Source of the DNA: Roseiarcus sp963835885
GTDB taxonomy: Bacteria > Pseudomonadota > Alphaproteobacteria > Rhizobiales > Beijerinckiaceae
Reading direction: 5' to 3'
Assembly: GCA_963835885.1 (NCBI GenBank)
Contig: CAWIHF010000024.1
Coordinates: 77,288 to 141,287 of the forward strand
DNA: 64,000 nt
Shown here: positions 53,481-62,943 of the stretch, in pieces
Position numbering within the stretch: the stretch's first letter is position 1
Layout: the number at the start of each line of letters is the position of its first letter
The notes under the pieces: generated by a model
Databases searched by the model: none
What the model was told of the DNA's origin: nothing
What the model saw: only the letters and a program-made list of their open reading frames with translations
Translations under genes and position numbers: made by a program

Positions 53481-54809
53481 GGCGACGCCCAAGAATTATT
53501 GCTCCACGTTCGGACGTCTGGGCGAGATGCTGTAGTTCCATTCTGGATGAAAGGAATCGCGTTTTATGTTGAGTGTCGCCATTTGCTCGTCGGAGATCTT
53601 GATGCCCTTGGGATAGGGGTTGGGATCAAGTTCGCAGCGGATTTTGAGACCGGTTTTCGTCGTGGTGTTTGCGATCAGTTCGATGGCCACGAGGAGGCTG
53701 ACGAGAGGCATGGCGCGCCAGTTCTGCGTGATGTGGCAGAACATGCGGTGCTCGATCTTGTTCCACTTCGAGGTCCCCGGCGGATAATGGCAGACCTGGA
53801 TGATCAGGCCGGTCTCGTCGGCGAGTTGTTGCAGCGCCACCTTCCATAGCCGTAGGCGCGAGCCGTTGGAGCCTCCGCCATCGGCGGTGATCATGAGACG
53901 CGTCATCGAGGGATAACGCTCCCGGCCCATCCGATCGAGCCAGAGGCGAACGCCATTTACGGCGAATTGCCCGGTATCATGGTCGATTCCGAGGCTGACG
54001 TAGCCGAGATTGGCGCCGGTGTCGTAAATTCCGTAGGGGATGAACTTGCCCAGTTCCTTGTCCTCGAAATCGTGGGTGTTGACCTCGATCGGCTGGCCTT
54101 GCGGCCCATAGTCGCTGCCGCCGTTCTTGAATTCGCCGAGCAATTCCTTCTTCTTCGCATCGATCGATATCACCGGCTGATCGGCCGCCTGAAACGCCTC
54201 GGCCTTGGCGTTGATATATTCGAACTGAGCGTCGCGATCGGGATGTTTGCCGCCTTCCTTGGTCTTGCGGTTGCAATGGCGGCAATATTTCAGTTCCTCC
54301 AAGAGTTTGGGAATGGTCGAGGAGCTCACCTTGTGACCCATCGCCCGAAGCGCCCTCGCCAGCTTGTCGTGGCTCTTGGAGACCCATCGCAACGGCCGCA
54401 TCGGATCGCCCATCGTCGCGGGCTCGAGCAATCGTTGCAAGTCCTCCAGAAGCGTCGGGTCCCTCGACGTCAACCGAGGGCTCCCCCCGCCCTTGCGACG
54501 CACCTTCCCGGTCAGAGAGCCGGGGTCCCGCAGGTCCTTCAGACCGCGTCCGATCGTGCTTCGGGCGACCTTCGTCGCACGCGCGGCCGCCGCGATCCCG
54601 CCGTAGCCGGCCGCCTTCGCCTCGGCGGCGGCGCTCAACCGTCGGCCTCGCTCGTCAAGCGAGGAACGAAGCGCTTCAAATCGGATACGCAGCGGCAATT
54701 CATCTATCATCGCCACGATATAGACGCCGATCTCGAAGACAGGAATCCCCCAAACAGCCGGTGCAGGTAAAAAATCCCAAACCCAATTCACCTGTTTCTG
54801 GCCGTCGCC
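53481..54809 (-). mobile_element. ISAzo13-family insertion sequence nested in the IS66 element
   Basis: GGCGACGCCC at 53481 faces GGCCGTCGCC ending at 54809, an imperfect 10-bp inverted repeat. TAA is duplicated (53478-53480, 54810-54812). Excision would restore CCAAGCTAACGCCGCCGG of the IS66 right end. Confidence 0.8.
53496..54710 (-). CDS. ISAzo13-family transposase
   Basis: 404 residues, intact. It starts MIDELPLRIRFEALRSSLDE, with a helix-turn-helix region (GGIAAAARATKVARSTIGRGL). The Rhodopirellula-type DDE domain has VISIDAKKKELLGEFKNGG (first aspartate), LMITADGGGSNGSRLRLWK (second), and VCHYPPGTSKWNKIEHRMF with the final glutamate in IEHRMF. The C-terminal NPYPKGIKISDEQMATLNI is typical. 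As the transposase is complete and the ends are clean, this is a recent insertion. Start at the ATG 54708-54710; a longer frame upstream adds only terminal-repeat sequence. Confidence 0.92.
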   Translation of the reverse strand: MIDELPLRIRFEALRSSLDERGRRLSAAAEAKAAGYGGIAAAARATKVARSTIGRGLKDLRDPGSLTGKVRRKGGGSPRLTSRDPTLLEDLQRLLEPATMGDPMRPLRWVSKSHDKLARALRAMGHKVSSSTIPKLLEELKYCRHCNRKTKEGGKHPDRDAQFEYINAKAEAFQAADQPVISIDAKKKELLGEFKNGGSDYGPQGQPIEVNTHDFEDKELGKFIPYGIYDTGANLGYVSLGIDHDTGQFAVNGVRLWLDRMGRERYPSMTRLMITADGGGSNGSRLRLWKVALQQLADETGLIIQVCHYPPGTSKWNKIEHRMFCHITQNWRAMPLVSLLVAIELIANTTTKTGLKIRCELDPNPYPKGIKISDEQMATLNIKRDSFHPEWNYSISPRRPNVEQ

Positions 54810-54845
54810 TAACGCCGCCGGAAAATTGCCCGATTACCGAATTTG

Positions 54846-55879
54846 GCGAATTTGGCCGGCTGAACCGCTGAAATTTCTCCGTGACGCCGCGCGGCTCGGT
54901 CCAGGGACGCTAATCAACATCTCGACATCGGCCTTCCTTCTACGCAAGGCGACAAGGCAGCCATCTCCGCGCAAGGTCGGCGGGTTTGAGGGGAGCGGAC
55001 AATCACATTCTCCGTTGCGCTGAAGGAACATATCATGAACATTGCCTGGAGCTCTTGTCAAGAGATTGTTCTTCCTTCGGGGTCGTGTCCGAGGTCGAAT
55101 TTCGGGTACGGAACCGGAAGCGGAAGGACACCGAAGGACGGTCCCGCACGGCCACGACAAGACAATCACCCTCCTCGCCGGTCTCGCGCCTTCGAGGGCT
55201 TGCGACGCCGAAGGCCTGCGACTGGCCGATGAACGCCGCCGAGCCGACCGTCGCCGGCCTGATGAGGGCGCTCGACGACTGCGCCCATATCCTTCAAACC
55301 CCGGCCAATACAAAAGTCACTTCGCCGCCTGCGGCTATGATACAACTTGATCGGAGTCTGCTCTAAATATCCCGGAGACGCGGCTGGATGCGAGGTTCGA
55401 CGGACTGAAATCCACATGCCAAAATCGTGCCGGCCAGTCCTCCCGTGGTCGAGGGCGCCAACAACCGCAAATTTCTCTTTGCAACCGCTTGTGTTCATGT
55501 CCGACGCTGAGCTCATCGAGCCCGGCGTATGAGAGGCAGGGCGAAGCAGGATGAAGCATACGGTCGAGAAGGCGGCTCAGAGTTTCAACATGGCGGTAAA
55601 TCCGAGCACGTCTTCTCTAGATCCGCCAGGTGGACGCGGCCCGGGGAACTTGTGACCGGCTTTGCGAAGGGGGGAAGGGGCCCCTGTCGCGGCCTCTCGG
55701 ATACTCGGATACGCCACAAACCTTTGCATTCCCTCGATTCCGAAAAGGAAACGCAAAAGTCGCGGGCACTCGTTTGGCCGCCTGGAGCGCGTCCTCCGCC
55801 GGCGCCGCGCGGTCTTGCAAGGAATCGCCAAGCGAATGCAATCGCCGGGCGGCGCCGTCCCGCTGCCTTCGCCCGCCCG
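54846..55879. other. gene-poor kilobase with a transposase relic
   Basis: About 1 kb between the IS66 element and the Tad-like genes. Apart from an IS630-like relic near 55085-55355, I recognise nothing. The stretch 55620-55880 is GC-rich with short repeats of GGGAAGGGGCCCC type and no supported frame. Confidence 0.35.
55085..55355 (+). pseudogene. possible IS630-family transposase relic
   Basis: GHDKTITLLAGLAPS resembles the GHWKTTTFVAGL segment of IS630 transposases, and QYKSHFAACGYD resembles their C-terminal Y-F-x-AAGY. The middle, including the catalytic residues, is missing and the pieces are in one short frame. It is too short for certainty but would fit the mobile-element context. 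Confidence 0.4.
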
Positions 55880-56530
55880 CTACGAGCCGACGTTCAGCGC
55901 CATGCACGACCACTGGCGGATCGCCAGATAAATCGTGTCCTGCAGGGTGATCGTCCCGACCGCCTCGCCGATCACCGGCGGCGTATAGGAATAGGTGACG
56001 GTTCCCATGATGACGTTGGTCGCGGCGCTCCCGACCCCCGAGCTCGGCAGCGTAACCGCGTGCGCCGTCGTCGCGAGCGCGGTTCCGTGCGACGGCATCG
56101 GCTCGCTCCATTGCACGGTCGCGGTCGTTCCCGACAAATCGACCTTGATCTCGGAGACGACCATCGTCATGTCCGACATGTTCGTTCCGGTCACCGGGTT
56201 CGTTCCCGAATCCGGTTTGACGTAGGGGTAGAGCACGTTCGCTGCATTGTTGAGAATGTAGTCGACCGTCGACTGGTTGACCGAAGCCTCCTGAGAGGAA
56301 TTGCTGGCGGTGCACGCGCCGGCGATCGGCGTCCCCTGCTGGCTCACGAGATCGGTGATCGTGTGGGCAGTCAGAGTGACTTTGCGCTGGATGGCGATCG
56401 CCTGCGCCCAGATCGCAATGAGGCCGAGCAGGGCGACCGCCACGGGGGCGATGAGGGCGGCCTCGACCGCGGCGACGCCTCTTTCGTCCCGAAGCCATCG
56501 GCGCGGAGTTTCAAACCGGAAGAGCCGCAT
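55880..56530 (-). CDS. TadE/TadG-like pilus assembly protein
   Basis: 216 residues. After RRWLRDERGVAAVEAALIAP comes one transmembrane helix (VAVALLGLIAIWAQAIAI), then an extracytoplasmic, Ser/Thr-rich region with two cysteines (GACTAS, QWSCMA). The R-G-x-A-A-V-E-x-A-L-I-A-P block is the pseudopilin-like signature of TadE. TadE/F/G proteins support Flp/Tad pili. Last of three minus-strand Tad-like genes, nine bases after the previous one. No secretion ATPase or Flp pilin is in the window, so this is a partial set. Confidence 0.8.
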   Translation of the reverse strand: MRLFRFETPRRWLRDERGVAAVEAALIAPVAVALLGLIAIWAQAIAIQRKVTLTAHTITDLVSQQGTPIAGACTASNSSQEASVNQSTVDYILNNAANVLYPYVKPDSGTNPVTGTNMSDMTMVVSEIKVDLSGTTATVQWSEPMPSHGTALATTAHAVTLPSSGVGSAATNVIMGTVTYSYTPPVIGEAVGTITLQDTIYLAIRQWSCMALNVGS

Positions 56531-56539
56531 GACAGGCCC

Positions 56540-57127
56540 CTATTGCTCGTTCTGAAAGACCTGAGTCGAGCTCAAGAACAGCGTGCCGTTGGCGAGATCG
56601 CTGAAAACGAGCCCGAGCGGCCCGGCGACGACCGGCCACTGATACATCACTCTTAAGATCATAAGCTTGCCTGGAGAGCCCGGATTGTAGTTCCAGCTGT
56701 TCGTCACCTGGCCGGTCGAGCCGTACGTCAGGGTCGGCGGCGTCAGCACGAGCGCGTCGCTTGACGTGGCCGAAATCGACTGCGCCTCGAGATCGACCAT
56801 CACGCCGGAGCAGCTAAAGAGAGCCGGCAGGTAGCCGCAGACGGCGTTCAAGAAACTCGCCTGGCCCGCCGATCCGGATGCGGGCGCCTGGTTGGTCAGA
56901 ACGATGCGCGCGGCCTGCTCCGCCGCATTCTCGAGCTCGGCCTGGGCGAGATAGATGACGGCGATTTGCATGGCGCCGAGGATGAGGGCGATCACTAAGG
57001 GCGCGACCAGGGCGAACTCCACCGCCGTCGTCGCGCGGGCGTCGCACCCCAGGCGCCGGGCCTGAGAACCGGCGCGGGCGAGCCAGGGCTTGGCTCTGGC
57101 TCGCGCGTTCGACAGTCCCAGCCACAT
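56540..57127 (-). CDS. tadE: TadE-like pilus assembly protein
   Basis: 195 residues with the signature RATTAVEFALVAPLVIAL and a single helix continuing ILGAMQIAVIYLAQAEL, then the usual ENAAEQAARIV. The C-terminal part is extracytoplasmic with two cysteines (AVCGYL, FSCSG). Located between the TadG-like gene (24 bp upstream) and a second TadE-like gene, so the three form one operon. Closely spaced starts and stops indicate co-translation. Confidence 0.85.
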   Translation of the reverse strand: MWLGLSNARARAKPWLARAGSQARRLGCDARATTAVEFALVAPLVIALILGAMQIAVIYLAQAELENAAEQAARIVLTNQAPASGSAGQASFLNAVCGYLPALFSCSGVMVDLEAQSISATSSDALVLTPPTLTYGSTGQVTNSWNYNPGSPGKLMILRVMYQWPVVAGPLGLVFSDLANGTLFLSSTQVFQNEQ

Positions 57128-57151
57128 TTGGCAAGCCTCGCGGAGCTCGTC

Positions 57152-58582
57152 CTACTGCACGAGTTGCGGGGCTGCGCCGTAGGTGGCCGTCTGGGAAGTG
57201 CTGTAATACCCATCGGCCGCCATGCCAGGCTCGGGTCCGCAGGTCGTCGCGACAGTGTAGAAGAAGTCCTGCTGCGGCGTCGTGGTCGCGCTCGTGGCCG
57301 AGGACAGAGCCGAGCTGTAGGTCGAGCCGACAATGCTGCCGCCGTCCTCCCACTCATGGCCGACCGTCTGGCCGCAAGGGAACATCGTCGTGGCGGAGAC
57401 GCTCGTCGAAAAGACGTTCGTGTTCGTCACCGCCTGCGCGGGGTAGAAGTTCACGAAGATGAATTGCCACGGGTTCACATTGCTGGAGTTGTACGAGGCG
57501 TTCGAGCCGGAGTTCGGATTGCAGATCGCGTTGTAGCTCGAGTAGGCCGGATTCGATCCCTGGTTCAGCTCGGATTCCGAGCAGATGGTGTAGCCGACGC
57601 TCTCCTGCTGCGGCGTGTAGTTGCTGAGGCAGCTGGTGAGCTGGCTGCCACTCTTGCCCGTGCACTTCGCATTTGCGGCTGTCTGGGCCGCCGACTGGGT
57701 GACGTAACAGCCCTGCGTGGGGAAGGTGTATCCGCCCGACGACCAGTTCTTCAGCATCCAGGGGCTGGTTGGCGGGCAGGGGCCGAGCATGACATTCTCA
57801 ACCAGGAAGAGGTCGGCGTATTGGCCGAGGTTGACTGACGTCGGTCCGGTCAGCGCGCCATAGCCGGACCCCAGCTGACCCAGTGTCAGGCCGGTCATGC
57901 CATTGGCCACGTCGGTACCGACGGACTTGTTCGCGGATCCGCTCGCGGTGTTGAGGCTCGTCGGCTGATAGATCCAGTCCGCCATCGACGTGTAGGAACT
58001 GCCCGCAGTGCCGTTCGTGAAGGGCAGGGCGTAGAGCGTCACATGCTTGTAGTACCAGCCCTTGGCGCCGACGAGATTTATCGTCAGTTGCGTCGGCCAT
58101 TGCAGGGCTGCCCCGGCAGTCGCCGAGCTGGTGAGGGTCTCAGAGCTCGAACCCGGCAACCACGAGACGTTGTTAAAAATGGGCGTGTAGGTCGCCGTCC
58201 CTTTCGCATAGAACTGCCCGACCTGGAGCGTCTCGCCGCTCGCGGTCGTGCAGTCGCCGCCGCTCTCCAGACAGGCGTGGAAATCGGAAATTGTCGCGTT
58301 GGCGGGTCCGTTCGCGGTTAGGTAATCCTGGGCTGCGGTCTGCAGCGCCGAAGAGCTGCTCAGGTAGGTCGAAGGATTCTGGGCGCCCAGCTTCGCCGCC
58401 GCCAGAACCGCCAAATCGACGCCCGCCTGGAGTCGCGCTCGAGTGGTGACCGCGGTGGAGTAGTCGATGGCGGCGCCGGTCACGATGACCGCGGCGAGTA
58501 TGCCGCCGGCAAACATCAGGGAGGTGGCCCCTCTCCGGTCGTTTCGAAAGGATCGCAAGGCGTTTGACAGATTGGATTTCAT
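57152..58582 (-). CDS. TadG-like pilus assembly protein (pilus/Flp locus)
   Basis: 476 residues from the ATG 58580-58582. The N-terminus RNDRRGATSLMFAGGILAAV with VTGAAIDYSTAVTTRARLQAGVDLAVLAAA is the TadE/TadG-like membrane and first-helix region, where RLQ...D.A.LAAA is standard. The rest is a large extracytoplasmic domain, rich in Ser, Thr, Asn and Gln with many cysteines (for example PCPPTSPW, QGCYVT, ISEQ-like CSESEL), lacking a complete MIDAS motif that I could find. Its base composition is less GC-biased than neighbouring genes. First gene of the three-gene operon; AT-rich DNA upstream (58626-58760) may be its promoter. Confidence 0.82.
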   Translation of the reverse strand: MKSNLSNALRSFRNDRRGATSLMFAGGILAAVIVTGAAIDYSTAVTTRARLQAGVDLAVLAAAKLGAQNPSTYLSSSSALQTAAQDYLTANGPANATISDFHACLESGGDCTTASGETLQVGQFYAKGTATYTPIFNNVSWLPGSSSETLTSSATAGAALQWPTQLTINLVGAKGWYYKHVTLYALPFTNGTAGSSYTSMADWIYQPTSLNTASGSANKSVGTDVANGMTGLTLGQLGSGYGALTGPTSVNLGQYADLFLVENVMLGPCPPTSPWMLKNWSSGGYTFPTQGCYVTQSAAQTAANAKCTGKSGSQLTSCLSNYTPQQESVGYTICSESELNQGSNPAYSSYNAICNPNSGSNASYNSSNVNPWQFIFVNFYPAQAVTNTNVFSTSVSATTMFPCGQTVGHEWEDGGSIVGSTYSSALSSATSATTTPQQDFFYTVATTCGPEPGMAADGYYSTSQTATYGAAPQLVQ

Positions 58583-59128
58583 GGCTGTGCTCTTCGTCCG
58601 ATAGCGCAAGGCGGCAACACCGTTTGCGCTTAATGACCGTCGAGCGAGCTGTAGATATAATTTATTACGGCTTGGTATAATATTTCGGTCAAATTTTCTC
58701 TATCCTACCTCCGGTAGCGTAAAGAGAAGTAATATTCAAATAGAATTGTTAATACAGGCTGGTAGGATTAAAATAATCACGCAACAATCGATCAGGATGA
58801 TCAACGCGATCGTCCCCGTAGGACATTACGTAGAGTTAGCTATCGTACGCATCGATATACCGACGTTCCCGAAACTCAAGGGTGTATTGATCGGCGCCGC
58901 AGATCGATGCGCCCGAACGCCCCGTGCCTCCCGCAGGCGTTCTTTCTTTCTTCGCTCCAATGCCTTCGAAGTATTGGGGCGCTCCGCCAAAAGATCAAAA
59001 ACAGAGGTCGGCGTCGAAGACTCAGCCGACAAAGGCGCTCAGGTCGCCAAAGCACGCGGTCCGCGAGCGAAAGCAGCCTCGCGTCCCGGAACGAGGGGCG
59101 CGAGGCCGAAAGGCTTATTGCTCTGTCG
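58583..59128. other. intergenic region, AT-rich upstream of the Tad-like operon
   Basis: About 545 bp. The segment 58640-58770 is strongly AT-rich for this genome (TATAATTTATTA, TGGTATAATATTT) and probably contains the promoter of the minus-strand Tad-like genes. No gene supported. Confidence 0.45.
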
Positions 59129-59506
59129 TCAGGCGACGGCCGCGGTCGCTCGCACTCTCTTGGAGCCCTGGCGCTCCAGAAGGCTCGGGATATAGGCGCC
59201 AACGCCCGGCTGAAGGTCTTGCAACGAGACGAACCGCCCGTCCTTCAGACGCAGTCCGTCGCGATAGAGCCCGGTCTCGCGCTGGGCGAAAATGGCCTCG
59301 ACTTCCGATCCGATCCCGTAGGTCGCCTGCATGGTGAACGGGATGTCGGTCAGGACGACCTTGGTGTCACACTGCACGCAAACCGGAATTCTCGGATCTC
59401 CGGGGGCGGCGAATCCGATAGAACCGCTCGGAAAACGCGTTGTGACATAGAGTTCACCCTCACGCGCAGGACGGGATCCATACATCTCCAACGAATAGTC
59501 GCACAT
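59129..59506 (-). CDS. conserved hypothetical protein
   Basis: 125 residues, MCDYSLEMYGSRPAREGELY at the start, then VTTRFPSGSIGFAAPGD and CVQCDTKVVLTDIP. AGGAGAG stands eight bases before the ATG, supporting a real gene. Two cysteines (VCVQC) form a C-x-x-C-like pair and could bind metal. I recall similar short proteins in Rhizobiales but cannot name a family. No transmembrane segment or signal. It stands alone between the Tad-like operon and the Memo fusion. Confidence 0.6.
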   Translation of the reverse strand: MCDYSLEMYGSRPAREGELYVTTRFPSGSIGFAAPGDPRIPVCVQCDTKVVLTDIPFTMQATYGIGSEVEAIFAQRETGLYRDGLRLKDGRFVSLQDLQPGVGAYIPSLLERQGSKRVRATAAVA

Positions 59507-59763
59507 GACACTCTCCTGTGTGCTGCGCGCCCACCCAGCATCCGCTCGCGGATTCGTCGGTTAGTTTATTTTTCTAATCGACAGGCTAGAACAGCAATTG
59601 GGCTTTATTGCGAGCAAGAGACGTCCACAGATGGAAAGATTCGGATGTGTGCTGTTCCAGATACCGCAAGCTCAAGACGCCAAGCAGAACGCCTCGAGCA
59701 ACAGCGCCGGAAGGCCGCCGATTGATCCACAGGCGAGACGGCCGCTTCGTTTTCGTTCGCGGT

Positions 59764-61200
59764 TCAGTGCAGGCGCTGAGCCTCGTCGATCCTCACCGGC
59801 GCGATCTCGGCCGGGCTTGTCGCCCGCCAGGGCGCGCCGAAGGACTCGACCCGGAAATGCGCGGCGGCGAGGCCGCGCGGCCAGCCATGCGAGTCGAGGC
59901 CCGCCTTCGCCGCCAGGTGGAACACGAATTCGCGCGGATCGGCGACCTGGCGCCAGACGCTCGGCAGAAACAGCGCCTGCCGGCGCCCGACGCCTAGAAT
60001 GAGCCCGTCGCGGTCAGGCTCGAGCGCCGCGATGAGCTCCGCTTCGGTTGTCGCCGGAACCGGGCGGGGATGGGAGAGGATCGAAACGCCGATGTCGAGG
60101 CCGTCGAGGTCGGTTTCGGCGAGATGCGGGAAGCGCGGGTCGGCGAACCCAGCCTGCACCGTATTGGTCGTCGCATCTTCGATCAGGGACCTTCTCGGCG
60201 CCGGCGAACCGATGCAGCCGCGGAGCTTTCCGCCCTGGGTAAGCGTGACGAAGGTCGCGCGCTGCGAAGAAAGCGCCGGTGACAAGCGGGCGTCGAAGCT
60301 GAGCGCCGGCATGCGCCCGCCTCGCTTCGCTGCCGCGGCGAGACCCGCCATGCAGCTCGAGAGCAAGAGTTCCCGATCAGCCTCATTCAGGCGGGCGGAG
60401 GCGGCGTATTCGAAGGCGAAGGCGCCGTAGCCGACGACGCGCGGCGAATCCGCCCCAGCGTCGGCAGAGGTCGCGCGATGCAGGCCGCTGACCCGCAAGT
60501 CCCGCTCCGCGGCGATCGCTAAGGCGCCCATGATCGGGAGATAGCCGCACGCCCTGTTGCCCCCAAGCGAGTTCGCATCGAGAGTTTCGATGCGGCGGGC
60601 GGTGTCCGAGTCGATTTTCTCGGCGCTGCCGCGGTCGAGGAAGTGGGAAAGATCCGACGAGATGGCAATCACGGTCTCGGCGCCGCCCCAGACGAGGCGG
60701 AGCGCCTCGGCGACCCGCCGCGGTTCGGTGTCGCCGACCAGGATCGGCAGGATTTCGAACGGCGCCGGAAGCATGGCTTGCAGCATCACGAGATGCATCT
60801 CGAGCGAATGCTCGCCGGTGAAAGGCCGCGCGTCGACAGTTGCAGCCCTCGCTTCTGCGAGGCGAGCGTGGAGATCTCGCGACACCCTCGCCTTGCCGAG
60901 CGGCGTGCTCCAGGCCGTCGCCGGATGGATCGCGAGTCCGCGGAAGGCGACCCGATGCGCCGGGCCGAGGATGACAATGCGACGGGGCGGATCGGCCCGC
61001 CGCGCCCAAGGCCCGAAGGCGGTTGCAGCGACTGAGCCGGAATAGACGATGCCGGCGTGCGGCGCGACGACCACTTTCGGCGTGACGCCGCCATCGGGAA
61101 GGGCCGCGCCGCCCATCCGCCCGATGAGATCGCGAAGGCTTTGCGCCTCCGCAGGATAGAAGAAACCCGCCACTTGCGCGGGATGGACGTCGCTGAGCAT
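59764..61200 (-). CDS. AmmeMemoRadiSam protein B-A fusion (Memo + AMMECR1)
   Basis: 478 residues. The N-terminal ~275 are a Memo-like (AmmeMemoRadiSam B) domain: QVAGFFYPAEAQSL, VVVAPHAGIVYSG, VILGPAHRVAFRG, GEHSLEMHLVMLQ and SSDLSHFLD, providing metal-binding histidines. The C-terminal ~190 are AMMECR1 (A): FVTLTQGGKLRGCIGSPAPRR with the LRGCIG motif, then GLDIGVSILSHPRPV and RQALFLPSVWRQVAD. In many genomes A and B are separate genes beside the radical SAM partner; here they are one polypeptide, and the SAM enzyme gene lies divergently 90 bp away. The reaction is not established; the trio is thought to modify a small molecule or protein. Confidence 0.9.
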   Translation of the reverse strand: MLSDVHPAQVAGFFYPAEAQSLRDLIGRMGGAALPDGGVTPKVVVAPHAGIVYSGSVAATAFGPWARRADPPRRIVILGPAHRVAFRGLAIHPATAWSTPLGKARVSRDLHARLAEARAATVDARPFTGEHSLEMHLVMLQAMLPAPFEILPILVGDTEPRRVAEALRLVWGGAETVIAISSDLSHFLDRGSAEKIDSDTARRIETLDANSLGGNRACGYLPIMGALAIAAERDLRVSGLHRATSADAGADSPRVVGYGAFAFEYAASARLNEADRELLLSSCMAGLAAAAKRGGRMPALSFDARLSPALSSQRATFVTLTQGGKLRGCIGSPAPRRSLIEDATTNTVQAGFADPRFPHLAETDLDGLDIGVSILSHPRPVPATTEAELIAALEPDRDGLILGVGRRQALFLPSVWRQVADPREFVFHLAAKAGLDSHGWPRGLAAAHFRVESFGAPWRATSPAEIAPVRIDEAQRLH

Positions 61201-61290
61201 GTCGGCCCCCGTTACGCTTGGACAAAATGTAAGCATCCGCGCGCCCCCGCGCCAGAGCGCCGCATTGCAATCGCCGCTCCCGCATCCAAC

Positions 61291-62436
61291 ATGATGTTCA
61301 GAGGATTTTGGAGCGGCCTTGCGAAGGCGGCCGGGGTCGGAATGGTTGCGGACGATTGCATCAATGTCGAATACTGGACGAAGCTCGCGGATGGCCGGAT
61401 CGAGTGCCGGCTCTGCCCTCGGTTCTGTCATATGCGCGCCGGTCAGCGCGGCCTCTGCTTCGTTCGGCGCGCGCGCGAAGACGGCGAGGGGATGGAGCTG
61501 ACCGGTTACGGCCGCTCGACCGGATTCTGCGTCGATCCGATCGAGAAGAAGCCGCTCAATCACTTTTTGCCGGGCTCCTCGGTTCTGTCGTTCGGCACGG
61601 CGGGCTGCAACCTCGCCTGCGGCTTCTGCCAGAACCACGATATTTCAAAGAGCCGGGAAGTCGCGCGCCTGAGCGCAACCGCGGCTCCGGACACGATTGC
61701 CCGGGCCGCTGAGCGACTGGGGTGCGCCAGCGTTGCTTATACCTACAACGATCCGGTCATCTTCATGGAATACGCGCTCGACACGGCGGCTGCCTGCCGG
61801 GCGAAGGGAGTGAAGAACGTTGCCGTCACCGCGGGCTTCATCTGTGAGGAGCCGCGCAAGCGCTTCTTCGCCGGCATGGACGCGGCCAACGTCGACCTCA
61901 AGGCCTTCACCGAGCGTTTTTACGAGAAGCGTTGTGTCGGCTCGCTGAAGCCGGTGCTGGAGACGCTCAAATATCTCATCCACGAGACGAATGTGTGGAT
62001 TGAGATCACGACGCTGCTGATTTCCGGCGAGAATGATTTCGACGAGGAAATCGAGGCTCTGACCCAATGGGTAGCGAGGGAGTTGAAGCCTGATGTGCCG
62101 CTGCACTTCACCGCCTTCCACCCCGACTACCACATGCTCGAAACGCCGCCGACGCCGCCCGCGACCCTGCAGAAGGCGCGGGCGATCGGCATCAAGAACG
62201 GCCTCAAGCACGTCTATGTCGGCAACGTGCATGATCCGGCGCGTGAGGCGACGCTCTGCCCGACCTGCGGGGCGCGCTGCATCGGCCGCGACCGCTACCG
62301 GATCACGTCGTATGGCCTTGACGCCGAAGCTCGCTGCAAGAGCTGCGGAACGAAGATGGCGGGCGTGTTCGCCGAGAGGCCGGGCGACTGGGGTTCGCGC
62401 CGGATGCCGGTCGAGATCGAACGCTTTGCGGCGTAA
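61291..62436 (+). CDS. amrS: AmmeMemoRadiSam system radical SAM enzyme
   Basis: 381 residues. An N-terminal cysteine motif CRLCPRFCHMRAGQRGLC precedes the radical SAM cluster site CNLACGFCQNHDIS (CxxxCxxC). Conserved partners are SYTYNDP-like VAYTYNDPVIFMEYALD, NVDLKAFTERFY and FHPDYHMLETPPTPP. The C-terminal tail has further cysteine pairs (CPTCGARCIGR, CKSCGTK), typical of AmrS. It generates a 5'-deoxyadenosyl radical. I chose the ATG at 61291; an in-frame ATG at 61342 is also possible, as some homologues start there. Divergent from the B-A fusion, so a shared promoter region is likely. Confidence 0.9.
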   Translation: MMFRGFWSGLAKAAGVGMVADDCINVEYWTKLADGRIECRLCPRFCHMRAGQRGLCFVRRAREDGEGMELTGYGRSTGFCVDPIEKKPLNHFLPGSSVLSFGTAGCNLACGFCQNHDISKSREVARLSATAAPDTIARAAERLGCASVAYTYNDPVIFMEYALDTAAACRAKGVKNVAVTAGFICEEPRKRFFAGMDAANVDLKAFTERFYEKRCVGSLKPVLETLKYLIHETNVWIEITTLLISGENDFDEEIEALTQWVARELKPDVPLHFTAFHPDYHMLETPPTPPATLQKARAIGIKNGLKHVYVGNVHDPAREATLCPTCGARCIGRDRYRITSYGLDAEARCKSCGTKMAGVFAERPGDWGSRRMPVEIERFAA

Positions 62437-62475
62437 GCGGCAGCAGGGAGCCGCGGTTTTGGGAGGACATTGGCA

Positions 62476-62775
62476 GTGCACGATCTCGAGGAGACCATCC
62501 GCAGGCGCGCCTATCGGCTTTGGGAGGAGGCTGGGCGCCCGGAAGGGCGCAGCGACGAATTCTGGCACGCGGCGCGCGCCGAAATCGGAGGCGAAGCAGC
62601 GAAGGACGATACGCCGTTCGACCCGTTCGAGCCGCCGATCGATGAGCCGCCGGAGGTCGCTTTCCAGCACGGCGTTCCGGTCGGCATGCCGGGCGAACGC
62701 ATCGCGGAGCAGGGCGTACTGGACGACCGGCTCATCGATCTTATCCCGGTCCCTCGCTCAAGGCTCGACGACTAG
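62476..62775 (+). CDS. DUF2934 domain protein
   Basis: 99 residues. The N-terminus has the DUF2934 pattern LEETIRRRAYRLWEEAGRPE then DEFWHAARAEI. The remainder is acidic and proline-rich (PFDPFEPPIDEPPEV). DUF2934 is a small helical domain common in Rhizobiales with unknown function. The GTG at 62476 is nine bases after GGGAGGAC; a TTG at 62470 is closer than usual. It follows amrS by 40 bp and may be co-transcribed. Confidence 0.75.
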   Translation: MHDLEETIRRRAYRLWEEAGRPEGRSDEFWHAARAEIGGEAAKDDTPFDPFEPPIDEPPEVAFQHGVPVGMPGERIAEQGVLDDRLIDLIPVPRSRLDD

Positions 62776-62943
62776 AGCAGGTTCCGATCGCGGCCAGCGA
62801 CGTCAATCCATGGCTGGACGATTCGGCCTCATACTGGAAATCGAGCATTCGTCCACCGGGTTTGCGAGGACGGTCCGGGCGGGGTGCGATTCAAATCGAT
62901 GCAGAGTAGGTTGGGTTTGCATTGATTTGGCGGGAGGTTACGG

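Larger units (their letters stand above)
51778..54837 (+). mobile_element. IS66-family element (ISBst12-like, single gene), split by ISAzo13 element
   Basis: Left end GTAACCGGAGCAAATTTCCGG and right end (inverse) GTAATCGGGCAATTTTCCGG are similar terminal repeats with the GTAA start of IS66. CGAATTTG is duplicated at 51770-51777 and 54838-54845, the 8-bp duplication of this family. Without the nested element it is about 1.73 kb. Confidence 0.85.
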
